The notes beneath the pieces were generated by a model, which ran no database searches, was not told the origin of the DNA, and saw only the letters and a program-made list of their open reading frames with translations. The position numbers were made by a program, and so were the translations under genes. From the NCBI GenBank assembly GCA_963977425.1, contig CAXBOO010000002.1:186001-250000 (forward strand): 64,000 bases of DNA, given 5' to 3'. Numbering within the stretch: position 1 is the stretch's first letter; the number at the start of each line of letters is the position of its first letter. Shown in pieces: positions 1-7,685 of this stretch. This DNA comes from CAXBOO01 sp963977425 (GTDB lineage: Bacteria; Bacteroidota; Bacteroidia; Flavobacteriales_D; Luteibaculaceae).

Positions 1-690
1 TTAGGAGATGGCAACACTATGAGCAACACTTATGGCTTCGACCACACCTACACCATACCTGGCAATTATACGGTGAGCATAGACGCTGTAACTGCTGAAG
101 GCTGTAACTTAAGCGATACATGGGTTGATACTATCAAAGTAAATCCTTTGCCTTATGGAGAAATTAGCCAAAATCCATCGCGTATTACTGTAATCAACAA
201 CATTGGAAACTACAATGTGCAAGGCAATGGAACCATAGCTAATATAGAATGGACAGTTTCATTTGGTGATTCCGTAATATTTAGAGACACTATTTTGCGT
301 TTAGAAGTTGAGTACCCTGAGCTTCCTGGTATTTATACCATCGACGCCCACCTTATTACAGACAAAGGGTGTACTGCTGATATTTCTTATATGACAGAAG
401 TATTTACTGAACAGAAAATATATGTCCCTACAGCCTTCACGCCTAACGGTGATGGAGTAAACGAGTTTTTCCAAATAAGCACCTTCAATGTTCCAATAAG
501 CGAATTTGAAATTCAGATTTTTGACCGTTGGGGTGAAATGATTTTCGAATCGGATCAACTTGATTTTAAATGGGATGGTACATACCGAAACATTTTGTCA
601 CATACTGGGCAATATGTATGGAAAATACGATACAACGATGGAATACCTAAAAAGGTTGAACTTACGGGTAGAGTGAATCTATTGAGATAA
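1..690 (+). CDS. T9SS type B sorting-domain protein, C-terminal part (5' truncated by window edge)
   Basis: The frame is open from base 1, so only the last 229 residues are visible. The first part looks like the end of a PKD-type beta-sandwich (pattern HTYTIPGNYTVSI). The last ~90 residues are a gliding-motility-associated CHU_C domain: VPTAFTPNGDGVNE, FDRWGEMIFE, then WDG and GQYVWKIRY. In Bacteroidota this domain directs large adhesin-like proteins through the type IX secretion system to the cell surface (type B signal). The protein is therefore probably a large repetitive surface protein whose main body lies outside the window. A strong terminator follows directly. The family of the C-terminus is sure; the role of the whole protein is unknown. 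Confidence 0.9.
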   Translation, partial: LGDGNTMSNTYGFDHTYTIPGNYTVSIDAVTAEGCNLSDTWVDTIKVNPLPYGEISQNPSRITVINNIGNYNVQGNGTIANIEWTVSFGDSVIFRDTILRLEVEYPELPGIYTIDAHLITDKGCTADISYMTEVFTEQKIYVPTAFTPNGDGVNEFFQISTFNVPISEFEIQIFDRWGEMIFESDQLDFKWDGTYRNILSHTGQYVWKIRYNDGIPKKVELTGRVNLLR

Positions 691-694
691 CATC

Positions 695-728
695 AAAAAA
701 AGCTTCGGACAACACCGAGGCTTTTTTT
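695..728 (+). terminator. Rho-independent terminator after the T9SS type B gene
   Basis: Stem AGCTTCGG (701-708) pairs with CCGAGGCT (715-722), with one G-T pair and a 6-base loop. It is preceded by an A-run and followed by seven T. It lies 10 bases after the stop codon. Confidence 0.9.
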
Positions 729-745
729 ATGCCTAAATTTCACCT

Positions 746-1411
746 ATGGGCAAAACAGCTTTGGTAATTGGGGCAACAGGGTTAACAGGCACTGCATTGG
801 TTGAACTTCTAATAGCAGATACTGACTTTGAAAGTGTAAAAATTTTCGGCAGAAAAAGTACTAACCTCATCCACCCCAAAATTACAGAATACATTGTCGA
901 TTTATTCAACCCGCTTTCATTCGAAAATGACTTTACGGGCGATGTTGCCTTTTGCTGCATAGGTACTACAGCTAAGAAAACTCCAGACAAAGATTTATAC
1001 CGTCAAATAGATTTTGGAATTCCTGTTACAACAGCTCAACTGTGCAAGAAAAACAACATACCACAGCTTCTGATAATATCGGCTTTAGGAGCGAATAAAG
1101 AAAGCTCCGTTTTTTACAATCGAACAAAAGGTGAAATGGAAGAAGCCGTACTATCTCAAGCATTAGAAAAACTCAATTTACTTCAACCTTCACTCATAGT
1201 TGGTAACAGAAATGAGTTTCGTTTGGGTGAAAAAATAGCGTCTGTTGTAATGTCGTTTGGGAAGTTATTCATGCTAGGGGCACTAAAAAAATACCAACCC
1301 ATTCAAGCCATTCAAATTGCACGTGCCATGGTGTATTTATCCAAACACCCTTTTGTTACAACACGCATAGAATCTGATGAGATAAAGAAACTCTCTGATG
1401 CTTACAACTAA
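746..1411 (+). CDS. NAD(P)-binding Rossmann protein, HTATIP2/TIP30-like atypical SDR
   Basis: 221 residues. The N-terminus has the dinucleotide-binding motif GATGLTG (residues 9-15). There is a CIGTT stretch near 71-75 and a YxxxK pair (Y124, K128) as in short-chain dehydrogenases. Size and motif layout fit the atypical SDR family of HTATIP2/NmrA-like NAD(P)H-binding proteins, which in bacteria are usually annotated as oxidoreductases without known substrate. The gene starts 18 bases after a terminator, so it needs its own promoter, though little room is left. It runs tail to tail with the LytTR regulator gene. Cytoplasmic; substrate unknown. Confidence 0.8.
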   Translation: MGKTALVIGATGLTGTALVELLIADTDFESVKIFGRKSTNLIHPKITEYIVDLFNPLSFENDFTGDVAFCCIGTTAKKTPDKDLYRQIDFGIPVTTAQLCKKNNIPQLLIISALGANKESSVFYNRTKGEMEEAVLSQALEKLNLLQPSLIVGNRNEFRLGEKIASVVMSFGKLFMLGALKKYQPIQAIQIARAMVYLSKHPFVTTRIESDEIKKLSDAYN

Positions 1412-1433
1412 ATAAAGTCAGGTATACTTGAAT

Positions 1434-2153
1434 TTAAATACCGAGTGCTTGCTTCAATTTTAAGTGCCCGCTCCTACTAATTTGTACGGCCTCATCGTTT
1501 TTCAAAACCGCTCGATAACTATCTTTTGTAAGCTGTTCTATTTTTAATAAAAAAGACACATTGATCATAAACGATCGGTGCACTCGAACAAATTTATTGA
1601 TGGGCAAACTATCTTCGAATTTTGAAAGAGTGTGCTTCTTTAGGAAACAATCTTTTACCGTGTGAATTTTCACATAATCGTCGTAAGCTTCGAGGTAAAC
1701 AACATCTTGAATGGGAATAATTTTAATGTCCTGTCCGTCTTTTACAACTATTCTATTGCTTCTCTCTTCTTTCTGATAATGCGCTACACTTTGCTCAATT
1801 TTAGTTCCATCTTGCTGAGGCACATTCGCCATAGCTTTAGCAAAACGTTCTTTAGAAAATGGCTTAAGCAAATAATCTACCGCTTGATGCTCAAACGCTT
1901 TAATAGCAAATTGATCAAAAGCTGTTGCGAAAATTACTTTTGGTTTGTTTTCTAAAATTTCAAGCAGCTCGAAACCATTTACTTTAGGCATTTGAATATC
2001 CAAAAACACTAAGTCAGGCTGATGTTCTTGAATGGCTTTAATGGCTTCAAATCCATTCAAACAAGTAGCCAAAACCTCAACATCGTAATCTTTTAAATAT
2101 TCCTCAACTACAGATATAGCCAAAGGTTCGTCATCAACAATAATTACTTTCAT
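1434..2153 (-). CDS. LytTR-family response regulator
   Basis: 239 residues. The receiver domain (1-120) has the acidic pair D7/D8, phosphoacceptor D52 in FLDIQMP, and K97 in the LLKPF motif. The C-terminal ~100 residues are a LytTR DNA-binding domain (VYLEAYDDYVKIHT, then RVHRSFMIN). LytTR regulators bind pairs of short direct repeats about two helical turns apart. The start overlaps the stop of the kinase gene by four bases (ATGA), so the two are translationally coupled. Together with the upstream LiaF-like gene this is a cell-envelope-stress type two-component operon; a candidate binding site lies before the operon at 3980-4015. Confidence 0.95.
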   Translation of the reverse strand: MKVIIVDDEPLAISVVEEYLKDYDVEVLATCLNGFEAIKAIQEHQPDLVFLDIQMPKVNGFELLEILENKPKVIFATAFDQFAIKAFEHQAVDYLLKPFSKERFAKAMANVPQQDGTKIEQSVAHYQKEERSNRIVVKDGQDIKIIPIQDVVYLEAYDDYVKIHTVKDCFLKKHTLSKFEDSLPINKFVRVHRSFMINVSFLLKIEQLTKDSYRAVLKNDEAVQISRSGHLKLKQALGI

Positions 2154-3166
2154 GATTTAGGTATTTTTATTTCTACCACGTACTCTTGCTCTGTCCCACT
2201 TTGATGAAACAAATCGGTTCTGCCATAAAGTAAATACAAATTCCTCTTTATTGATTTATGCCCAAAACCAGTTCCGCTTAAGCCTTGTGCTGTATTGAAA
2301 TCGAATGGATTTCGCACATTGATACAAACAAACCCTTCGGAAAGACTGCATTCAACTTGAATTAGAACATCTTCGGTAGTATCGTACAATCCATATTTTA
2401 CAGCATTCTCTACCAAAGGCTGAAGAATAAGCGCTGGAACAGGATGCGATTTAAGCGCTTCGTCACAGACAATTTCAGTTTGCAAACGGTGCCCAAATCG
2501 CACTTTTTCAATTTCCAAATAAAGCGATATCTGATGCAGTTCTTCTTCCAAACTATGGCTTCTGTTTTCTTTAGTTACTATCGATCCTCGCAAAAATTCA
2601 GACAATTGCAAAACCATCTCTCTTGCCTTCTCAGGTTTCACTCCTATCAACGCACTTACCGAATTGAGTGTATTGAACAAAAAATGAGGGTGCAATTGCT
2701 CTCTTAACGTTTTGAGTTCAGTTTGTTTCGACAATTCTAACACCTGTTTTTCGTGCAACTGAACACTTGCTTGATTTTTAAGAACCACACTCATCCAGCG
2801 CAAAAGCACAGAAAAACAAATGATTAAAACGGCAATTGCCCATCTAAGTATCCAACTGGCTTGACTGTAAAAAGTGGGTGCTTCTTGCTCTATATCCAAT
2901 GCACTTAGTAGCCCTTGGCAGATGTATACCCAAACCAATGACAACACTATGGCAAAACCGAATAGTTGTGGCGTATTTTTTTGATTGGGCAGATAATATT
3001 TAAGGGGATATGCTACAATCAAAGTGAAAATGAGCAGCAATACATTGCTCAAAACAGAATCGGCTATTGCCAAATTAAAGTCCAACCCAAATGAGTGAAG
3101 CACCACACTTTGGATGCTCACCCATATTAGAAAACCTATAATTATGTAGATGCGTTGTTTCATCAA
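2150..3166 (-). CDS. LytS-type sensor histidine kinase (His_kinase family)
   Basis: 338 residues. The first ~125 residues carry four hydrophobic segments (about 7-28, 38-58, 70-90, 105-125), followed by a short coiled linker. The phosphoacceptor box is QLHPHFLFNTLNS with H161. The ATPase part has an N-box PLVENAVKYG and a GTGFGHKSIKRNL G-box. This is the short, HAMP-less kinase type that pairs with LytTR regulators. The signal is probably sensed in or near the membrane and passed on from the adjacent LiaF-like protein; this role is inferred from gene order only. Confidence 0.93.
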   Translation of the reverse strand: MMKQRIYIIIGFLIWVSIQSVVLHSFGLDFNLAIADSVLSNVLLLIFTLIVAYPLKYYLPNQKNTPQLFGFAIVLSLVWVYICQGLLSALDIEQEAPTFYSQASWILRWAIAVLIICFSVLLRWMSVVLKNQASVQLHEKQVLELSKQTELKTLREQLHPHFLFNTLNSVSALIGVKPEKAREMVLQLSEFLRGSIVTKENRSHSLEEELHQISLYLEIEKVRFGHRLQTEIVCDEALKSHPVPALILQPLVENAVKYGLYDTTEDVLIQVECSLSEGFVCINVRNPFDFNTAQGLSGTGFGHKSIKRNLYLLYGRTDLFHQSGTEQEYVVEIKIPKS

Positions 3167-3182
3167 GTTGAGAAGGACAATA

Positions 3183-3920
3183 TTAATGTGAAACTATTTC
3201 AATTCCGCCCATTAAAGTTGTTCCTTTCAAAATCAAGATTTTATCTGGATCTGCTGTTGTATTTATCAGACGCTTATCTTCAACGCCACCCATTACAGCC
3301 GTCACTTCAGATTTCACCAACCAGTTTGCTGGAATAATCAATTTACTTCCACCCATTACACAGGTAACGCTCAGTACGGCAGCTCCTTTTACATCAGCAT
3401 TAAGGAAATTGATTTGACTTCCGCCTAAAAAACTAACAATGCTTCCGCCTTTAAAATCTTGACTTACAACATTCTTCTCAGAACCACCCATTACAGTCGT
3501 AACGTCTAAAAATTCAACTTCAGTTGCATCTTGAGCATCGTTGGCAGAACTAATATTGGAACCAAGTTTATGCTTGGGTTTGAATATCATTATTACACCC
3601 AAAGCAACAAGCACAGTTGGCCACAAAAAAGCATGCATGTTGGTCAATGGATAAAACTCATCCACAAAGAACACTCCACCTATTAAGATAGGAATCAACC
3701 AACCACCTAATTTAAAATTGTGCTTGTATCCATTTATAAGTCCAACACCAATTAGCAACAATCCCCAGCTAAAAATCCAGCTTGGAATCGGAACTCCGCC
3801 TTCTTTCAATGCCCAAATTGAACCCAATGTGATGAGTAAAATCCCAAACAACTTCTTGTTAGAATTTTGCTTTCTATAATGTTCGTTTACTATTTCTTCG
3901 TTTGTGTTTTTAGTTTCCAT
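3183..3920 (-). CDS. LiaF-like membrane protein, first gene of the two-component operon
   Basis: 245 residues. Four closely packed hydrophobic segments (about 23-42, 47-65, 70-87, 92-113) form a LiaF/DUF5668-type transmembrane domain. The C-terminal ~110 residues contain repeated turns centred on MGGS/LGGS/MGGV (five copies), which suggests a small right-handed beta-helix like the LiaF C-terminal domain. In Firmicutes LiaF restrains the LiaS kinase until the envelope is damaged. Here the gene lies 16 bases before a LytS-type kinase, so a similar regulatory role is a reasonable inference. A promoter-like element and a 21-bp-period direct repeat lie upstream. Confidence 0.82.
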   Translation of the reverse strand: METKNTNEEIVNEHYRKQNSNKKLFGILLITLGSIWALKEGGVPIPSWIFSWGLLLIGVGLINGYKHNFKLGGWLIPILIGGVFFVDEFYPLTNMHAFLWPTVLVALGVIMIFKPKHKLGSNISSANDAQDATEVEFLDVTTVMGGSEKNVVSQDFKGGSIVSFLGGSQINFLNADVKGAAVLSVTCVMGGSKLIIPANWLVKSEVTAVMGGVEDKRLINTTADPDKILILKGTTLMGGIEIVSH

Positions 3921-3943
3921 GATGGTATCGTTTTATAATGTTA

Positions 3944-3951
3944 CAAAGCGA
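3944..3951 (-). promoter_or_regulatory. Candidate -7 element for the liaF-like/kinase/regulator operon
   Basis: On the minus strand the sequence is TCGCTTTG, one mismatch from the Bacteroidota -7 consensus TAnnTTTG. It lies about 24 bases before the start codon. No good -33 TTG is seen at the right distance, as would be expected for a promoter that needs an activator bound upstream. Confidence 0.3.
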
Positions 3952-3979
3952 ATTAAAGGCACTTCGATCTACTCTAGAA

Positions 3980-4015
3980 AAGAAAGTAGGTTAACCAACG
4001 AAGGGAGTAGGTGAA
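3980..4015 (-). promoter_or_regulatory. Direct repeat with 21-bp period, candidate LytTR regulator binding site
   Basis: Two 15-base copies, 3980-3994 and 4001-4015 on the plus strand, share AAGnnAGTAGGTnAA (12 of 15 identical). Their centre-to-centre distance is 21 bp. LytTR regulators such as AgrA and ComE bind pairs of short direct repeats on one face of the helix with 21-22 bp spacing. The site lies 60-95 bases before the start of the LiaF-like gene and just upstream of the candidate -7 element, which is the position of an activator site. Binding itself is inferred. Confidence 0.45.
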
Positions 4016-4110
4016 TGACGAACAAATCGGTAAAGCCATCTTTCTTACCTATTCTCGCCTCAATCTTTGATCAAAATCTTAAGTAGTTTCGCACTGTTAA
4101 TTGAAAACAC

Positions 4111-4515
4111 ATGATAACTAATAAAAGTAAATCCCAATCAACTTTCAGTATTGCAATTGCTATTTTTTCTTTCACGGCTTTGCTTTTAGTTTCATGCAAA
4201 TCAGACAACACTTTGCCCGATCCTTTAAAAGCTGGATGGAATGGTTCTTCTGTATGCGAAGTAGTGGTTGACAACGACAAAGTAAGAACGCTGAAATGTA
4301 CTTTTGCTCCAGGTGTTGGGCACGAAAGACATTACCACGCAGCACATTACGGATATACAATTGCGGGCAGCAAATTTAGAATGACAGATTCTACCGGCAC
4401 AAGAGAAGTGGATGTACCTACAGGATATTCATTTTACAATGATAAAATTGAATGGCACGAAGTATTGAATATTGGCGACTGTACAGCCGTATTTTTAATC
4501 GTAGAACCTAAGTAA
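4111..4515 (+). CDS. Small cupin-domain lipoprotein
   Basis: 134 residues. There is a signal peptide with lipobox LLVSC, so C29 would be lipidated after signal peptidase II cleavage. The remaining ~105 residues form a single cupin domain with the metal-ligand motif GHERHYHAAHYGYTIAG and a second half ending in WHEVLNIGD. The histidines for a metal site are present. The enzymatic role is not known: it may be a small periplasmic cupin enzyme or a ligand-binding protein. It converges on a glycosyltransferase gene nine bases away. Confidence 0.78.
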   Translation: MITNKSKSQSTFSIAIAIFSFTALLLVSCKSDNTLPDPLKAGWNGSSVCEVVVDNDKVRTLKCTFAPGVGHERHYHAAHYGYTIAGSKFRMTDSTGTREVDVPTGYSFYNDKIEWHEVLNIGDCTAVFLIVEPK

Positions 4516-4540
4516 ACACAACTTTACTTCTTATTTTTCT
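4510..4540. terminator. Possible bidirectional terminator between convergent genes
   Basis: Stem AAGTAAA (4510-4516) pairs with TTTACTT (4523-4529) around a 6-base loop. It spans the stop codon of the cupin gene and the intergenic gap, with a T-rich stretch after it on the plus strand. The stem is AT-rich, so termination may be weak. Confidence 0.4.
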
Positions 4541-5738
4541 CTTCTATAAAACGCGAAAGATATTTGGTGCTTTGCATGCTGTGGTGCAATAACATAGAAC
4601 CCACAAAGTTTTGTTTTCGTTGTTCTAGCATGTCTTTCTTAGCATTGACTATAATTTTCACTAGGGTTGCTGTATAATTTTCTGTCATGAAATTCGCTTT
4701 CAAAAGGCATTCGCTTTTTTCAGAACATTCTGTCCAGCGCATTTTGTTGGCATACAACTCATTTGCTTTTTCGGTAAAATCACTAAAGCTGTTAGATACA
4801 TATCCAGGCCAATCCACCTCGTTTCCAATACCCTCCGCTCCTATTGATGTAGTAACACTCGGGCAAGCATATTGCATAGCTTCTACCAATTTGCCTTTCA
4901 GACCTGCTCCAAATCGTAAAGGCGCCAGCAACACTCTAGCATTTTCAAATACCTCTTTTACACTTTCAGCTTTTCCGTGTACCAAAAAACTTTCGTTTTT
5001 GTTGGTCAACTGTAGATGTTTCTGCTCGGCATAAGCTCCGTAAATATGAAGTTTGGCGCTCGGTTGCAATTTTCGTAACGTTGGCCAAATTTGTTTTTTT
5101 AAAACCAACACAGCATCAGCATTCGGTTTGTGCTTGAAGTTTCCAATAAAAACAAAGTCAGTTCGGGAATCAAACTCCGCACTATTGCTTGGCAAATTTT
5201 CTAGTATAAAAGGACAATAATGCAATTGACTGTTTGGTACATGAAACATATCTTGGAGCAATTGCATTTCAAAAGTAGAAATCATGAGTGTTAAGTCGGA
5301 GCGAAAAATTGCTGCAACTTCTCGCTTAGCCATATCGCTGTCCTTAATTATTTCTTGCCAATCAGATTCATTTTTCACAGCCTCTTCACGTGCATTACGC
5401 AAACAGTGTAAATCTTCGGTATTCAAAACACGTAATGCATTGGGGCAACATTCCGCGACACGCCAAGCATATTGCTCCTCGGTCATAAATCTATCAAACA
5501 CCACAACATCGGGTTGTAAATCGCCTACAAATGCGTTGAACGTGGAGCTATTCAATGTTATGGCATGCGTTTTCACACCTACACTAGTAAGGTCTATTGC
5601 ATTTTCAGAAAAACTAGCTCCACAAGCAAAATGCACATCCCAATCTTTGCCCTTAAACGCATTGATGAGCTGCAACATTCTAGAACCAGCAGCAGAAGAT
5701 TTGGGCTCAACCCAAACAGAACCAATAATTAATATGCG
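4524..5738 (-). CDS. Glycosyltransferase, GT-B fold (GT4-like)
   Basis: 404 residues when started at the ATG that gives MRILIIGSVW, which is the usual GT-B beginning. An upstream in-frame ATG would add 11 residues (MCLFCANLCS...) that look unlike a family start. The C-terminal half carries a GT4-type nucleotide-sugar region: FVFIGNFKHKPNADAV, then LLAPLRFGAGLKGKLVEAMQYACPSVTT with the conserved E of the EX7E-type motif. Cytoplasmic, probably transferring a sugar from a nucleotide donor. It stands alone, about 35 kb from the polysaccharide cluster, so its acceptor cannot be guessed. Confidence 0.85.
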   Translation of the reverse strand, partial: RILIIGSVWVEPKSSAAGSRMLQLINAFKGKDWDVHFACGASFSENAIDLTSVGVKTHAITLNSSTFNAFVGDLQPDVVVFDRFMTEEQYAWRVAECCPNALRVLNTEDLHCLRNAREEAVKNESDWQEIIKDSDMAKREVAAIFRSDLTLMISTFEMQLLQDMFHVPNSQLHYCPFILENLPSNSAEFDSRTDFVFIGNFKHKPNADAVLVLKKQIWPTLRKLQPSAKLHIYGAYAEQKHLQLTNKNESFLVHGKAESVKEVFENARVLLAPLRFGAGLKGKLVEAMQYACPSVTTSIGAEGIGNEVDWPGYVSNSFSDFTEKANELYANKMRWTECSEKSECLLKANFMTENYTATLVKIIVNAKKDMLEQRKQNFVGSMLLHHSMQSTKYLSRFIEEKNKK

Positions 5739-5968
5739 CATAGAACACAAATTTGCGCAAAATAAACACACCTAAAAGTGGGAATTAGCGGAGGCCACTC
5801 CAATTAGGACTTTTAACTCAACATTTCAGGAAATCCTTCAGCAGGTGTACTAGACCAAATTATAATCAACAGCATAATTTTTAATAAATATGAATTTGAG
5901 TTGGGTGTAGAATGGTTGTTATTTGCTTTTAAACCACTAGGCTTATATTCGCAAAATAAAATTCCACA
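5739..5968. other. Intergenic region between divergent glycosyltransferase and DUF819 genes
   Basis: 230 bases without a supported gene. The part next to the DUF819 gene holds a promoter-like pair (listed separately). The part next to the glycosyltransferase has a short repeated AATTAG but no convincing hairpin or operator. Confidence 0.5.
5922..5951 (+). promoter_or_regulatory. Candidate promoter for the DUF819 gene
   Basis: TTTG (5922-5925), an 18-base spacer, then TATATTCG (5944-5951), one mismatch from TAnnTTTG. The start codon is 17 bases further on. Spacing fits the Bacteroidota -33/-7 promoter. Confidence 0.4.
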
Positions 5969-7249
5969 ATGGCCATTTTCAACAACGACGCAGTAACCTT
6001 CGGAATCCTTGCAGCCCTTTTGGCTTTGGTTTTTTATACCTCCTCTATTAAAACCGGTTTTTGGAAAAAGTTTTACGGTATAGTCCCCGCTCTATTACTG
6101 TGTTATTTTCTGCCTGCCATTTTCAATTCTTTAGGCATTATTTCAGGCTCGGATTCGAAACTATACTTTGTAGCTAGCCGTTATTTACTTCCTTCAGCTT
6201 TAGTATTGCTGTGTTTGAGTATTGATATTCCTGCAATTAAACGATTAGGCCCAAAAGCCATCATTATGTTTTTTGCAGGCACATTGGGCATCATCATAGG
6301 CGGTCCTGTGGCATTGTATATCATTGGTTTGTTTTCTCCAGATATATTAATGGATAATGGTAGCGATAGCATATGGCGTGGACTATCCACTATAGCAGGC
6401 AGTTGGATAGGTGGAGGCGCTAATCAAACGGCTATGAAAGAAATATACGGGGCTAGTGAAGCTTTGTTTTCGGCCATGATTATAGTGGATGTTTTTGTTG
6501 CCAATTTATGGATGGCCTTTTTACTTTATGGCGCAGGCAAAAGCGATAAGCTCGATCAGAAATTAAAAGCCGATAATAGTGCCATAGTATCACTTAAAGA
6601 AAAGGTAGAAGCTTATTCGGCCAGCATCAGCACCAACCCTAATCTCACACAAATAATGATACTAATGGGTGTTGTATTCTTTGTCGTTGCAATTGCCCAT
6701 GCTTTAGCCGATGTTATTTCGCCAGGGATATCGACTTACATTGAATCAATTTTAACTGCTAATCCTGATTCTGCAATCAAGTACATTACTTCATTGGGTA
6801 GTGGATTTTTTTGGTTGGTGGTGTTCTCTACCCTTGGCGGTATACTGCTTTCTATGACTAATGCTAGAAAAATGGAAGGGTATGGAGCTAGCAAATTTGG
6901 CTCCGTATTTATTTACATTCTGGTAGCTACCATTGGTATGAAAATGGATATTGGCGAACTCATCAGCAATTGGAAAGTTTTCAAATACCTCATTAGCATA
7001 GGTTTGGTATGGATGATTATTCACATACTGGTATTGCTTGGTGTTGCGAAACTCATCAAAGCACCATTCTTTTATGTTGCAGTAGGCAGTCAAGCCAATG
7101 TAGGCGGTGCAGCAAGCGCTCCTATAGTTGCTTCGGCATTTTCTCCTGCCTTGGCCCCAGTAGGAGTTTTGTTAGCCGTTTTGGGTTATGCTGCGGGTAC
7201 TTTTGGTGCTATATTATGCACTACCCTTATGTTTGCCATTTCAGGTTAG
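5969..7249 (+). CDS. DUF819 family integral membrane protein (YjcL-like)
   Basis: 426 residues, almost entirely hydrophobic with roughly ten or more membrane segments. Glycine-rich conserved stretches such as STIAGSWIGGGANQTA (near 145) and VGSQANVGGAASAPIVA (near 375) are typical of DUF819. The two similar Gly-rich motifs, one per half, suggest an inverted-repeat transporter fold as in cation symporters and exchangers; substrate is unknown. Inner membrane. Full length for the family. It has its own candidate promoter and probably ends at a weak hairpin. Confidence 0.9.
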   Translation: MAIFNNDAVTFGILAALLALVFYTSSIKTGFWKKFYGIVPALLLCYFLPAIFNSLGIISGSDSKLYFVASRYLLPSALVLLCLSIDIPAIKRLGPKAIIMFFAGTLGIIIGGPVALYIIGLFSPDILMDNGSDSIWRGLSTIAGSWIGGGANQTAMKEIYGASEALFSAMIIVDVFVANLWMAFLLYGAGKSDKLDQKLKADNSAIVSLKEKVEAYSASISTNPNLTQIMILMGVVFFVVAIAHALADVISPGISTYIESILTANPDSAIKYITSLGSGFFWLVVFSTLGGILLSMTNARKMEGYGASKFGSVFIYILVATIGMKMDIGELISNWKVFKYLISIGLVWMIIHILVLLGVAKLIKAPFFYVAVGSQANVGGAASAPIVASAFSPALAPVGVLLAVLGYAAGTFGAILCTTLMFAISG

Positions 7250-7260
7250 CGAAAAAATAT

Positions 7261-7288
7261 GATTCTAAACCAGAATCACTATCTTTTT
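7261..7288 (+). terminator. Weak terminator-like hairpin after the DUF819 gene
   Basis: GATTCT (7261-7266) pairs with AGAATC (7272-7277) around a 5-base loop; a T5 run starts six bases after the stem. It is short and AT-rich. Confidence 0.35.
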
Positions 7289-7384
7289 GACACAACAACC
7301 TTCTGCATGGAAATTAATGGAATGTTTCATTGTATGTAGAAATATTCTTTTCTGCTATGAATTTATTTGTTACATCCCAACGTC

Positions 7385-7398
7385 GGTTTATATAAACC
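7385..7398. repeat. Perfect 14-bp palindrome in intergenic DNA
   Basis: GGTTTATATAAACC reads the same on both strands. It lies in the otherwise featureless ~265 bases between the DUF819 gene and the tRNA terminator. It could be a dimeric regulator operator, but no promoter has been placed next to it. Confidence 0.5.
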
Positions 7399-7465
7399 AA
7401 GATTAAATATTGCTCCTGCTTCAATTTCTAAAAGCATAAGGGGAATTAAAGATTTTGGAATTTTA

Positions 7466-7487
7466 ATCTGACCACGGATCTGACCAC
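7466..7487. repeat. Tandem 10-bp direct repeat downstream of tRNA-Asp
   Basis: ATCTGACCAC occurs twice, at 7466-7475 and 7478-7487, separated by GG (12-bp period). It lies about 60 bases beyond the 3' end of the tRNA gene. Such short repeats next to tRNA genes can be integrase arm sites or remnants of an attachment site, but no integrase is present here. Confidence 0.55.
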
Positions 7488-7514
7488 TTTAAAAAACCAT
7501 ATCGTTATAAACGA

Positions 7515-7544
7515 AAAAAGCTCTTCATTTCTGAAGAGCTTTTT
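7515..7544 (-). terminator. Terminator of the tRNA-Asp gene
   Basis: A 13-bp perfect stem (AAAAAGCTCTTCA against TGAAGAGCTTTTT) with a 4-base loop lies directly after the tRNA 3' end. The run of T needed for release is the A-rich arm at 7514-7519 read on the minus strand. Confidence 0.9.
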
Positions 7545-7545
7545 G

Positions 7546-7619
7546 CGGTCTGGACGGGACTCGAACCCGCGACCCCCTGCGTGACAGGCAGGTATTCTAA
7601 CCAACTGAACTACCAAACC
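7546..7619 (-). tRNA. tRNA-Asp (anticodon GTC)
   Basis: 74 nt on the minus strand. The acceptor stem GGTTTGG pairs with CCAGACC with one G-T pair, and the discriminator base is G as expected for Asp. The anticodon arm CCTGC-CTGTCAC-GCAGG gives GTC. The T arm contains GGTTCGAGTCC. CCA is not encoded (the next bases are CAA) and must be added after transcription. A consensus promoter and a strong terminator flank it, so it is a single-gene unit. Confidence 0.96.
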
Positions 7620-7645
7620 ATCGGTACGATTCTGAAATCGTGGTG

Positions 7646-7675
7646 CAAACATACACTTATTTTTATTACGCGCAA
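7646..7675 (-). promoter_or_regulatory. Consensus Bacteroidota promoter for tRNA-Asp
   Basis: On the minus strand TTG (7675-7673) is followed by a 19-base spacer and TATGTTTG (7653-7646), an exact match to TTG-N19-TAnnTTTG. The tRNA begins 26 bases downstream. A small inverted repeat, ACGATT/AATCGT (7627-7642), lies between promoter and tRNA. Confidence 0.75.
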
Positions 7676-7685
7676 GCTCACAGCA

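Noticed and set aside
5770..5815. Possible hairpin AAAAGT...ACTTTT upstream of the lone glycosyltransferase
   Set aside because: Only the outer six bases pair; the inner AATTAG copies are direct, not inverted.
7627..7642. ACGATT/AATCGT inverted repeat between promoter and tRNA-Asp
   Set aside because: Predicted transcription starts inside it, so a full hairpin would not be transcribed. The stem is only six bases.
7446..7652. 68-codon minus-strand frame over the tRNA
   Set aside because: It is the well-known translation of a tRNA gene plus flanks (FESRPDRKK-type peptide); the tRNA-Asp structure explains it fully.
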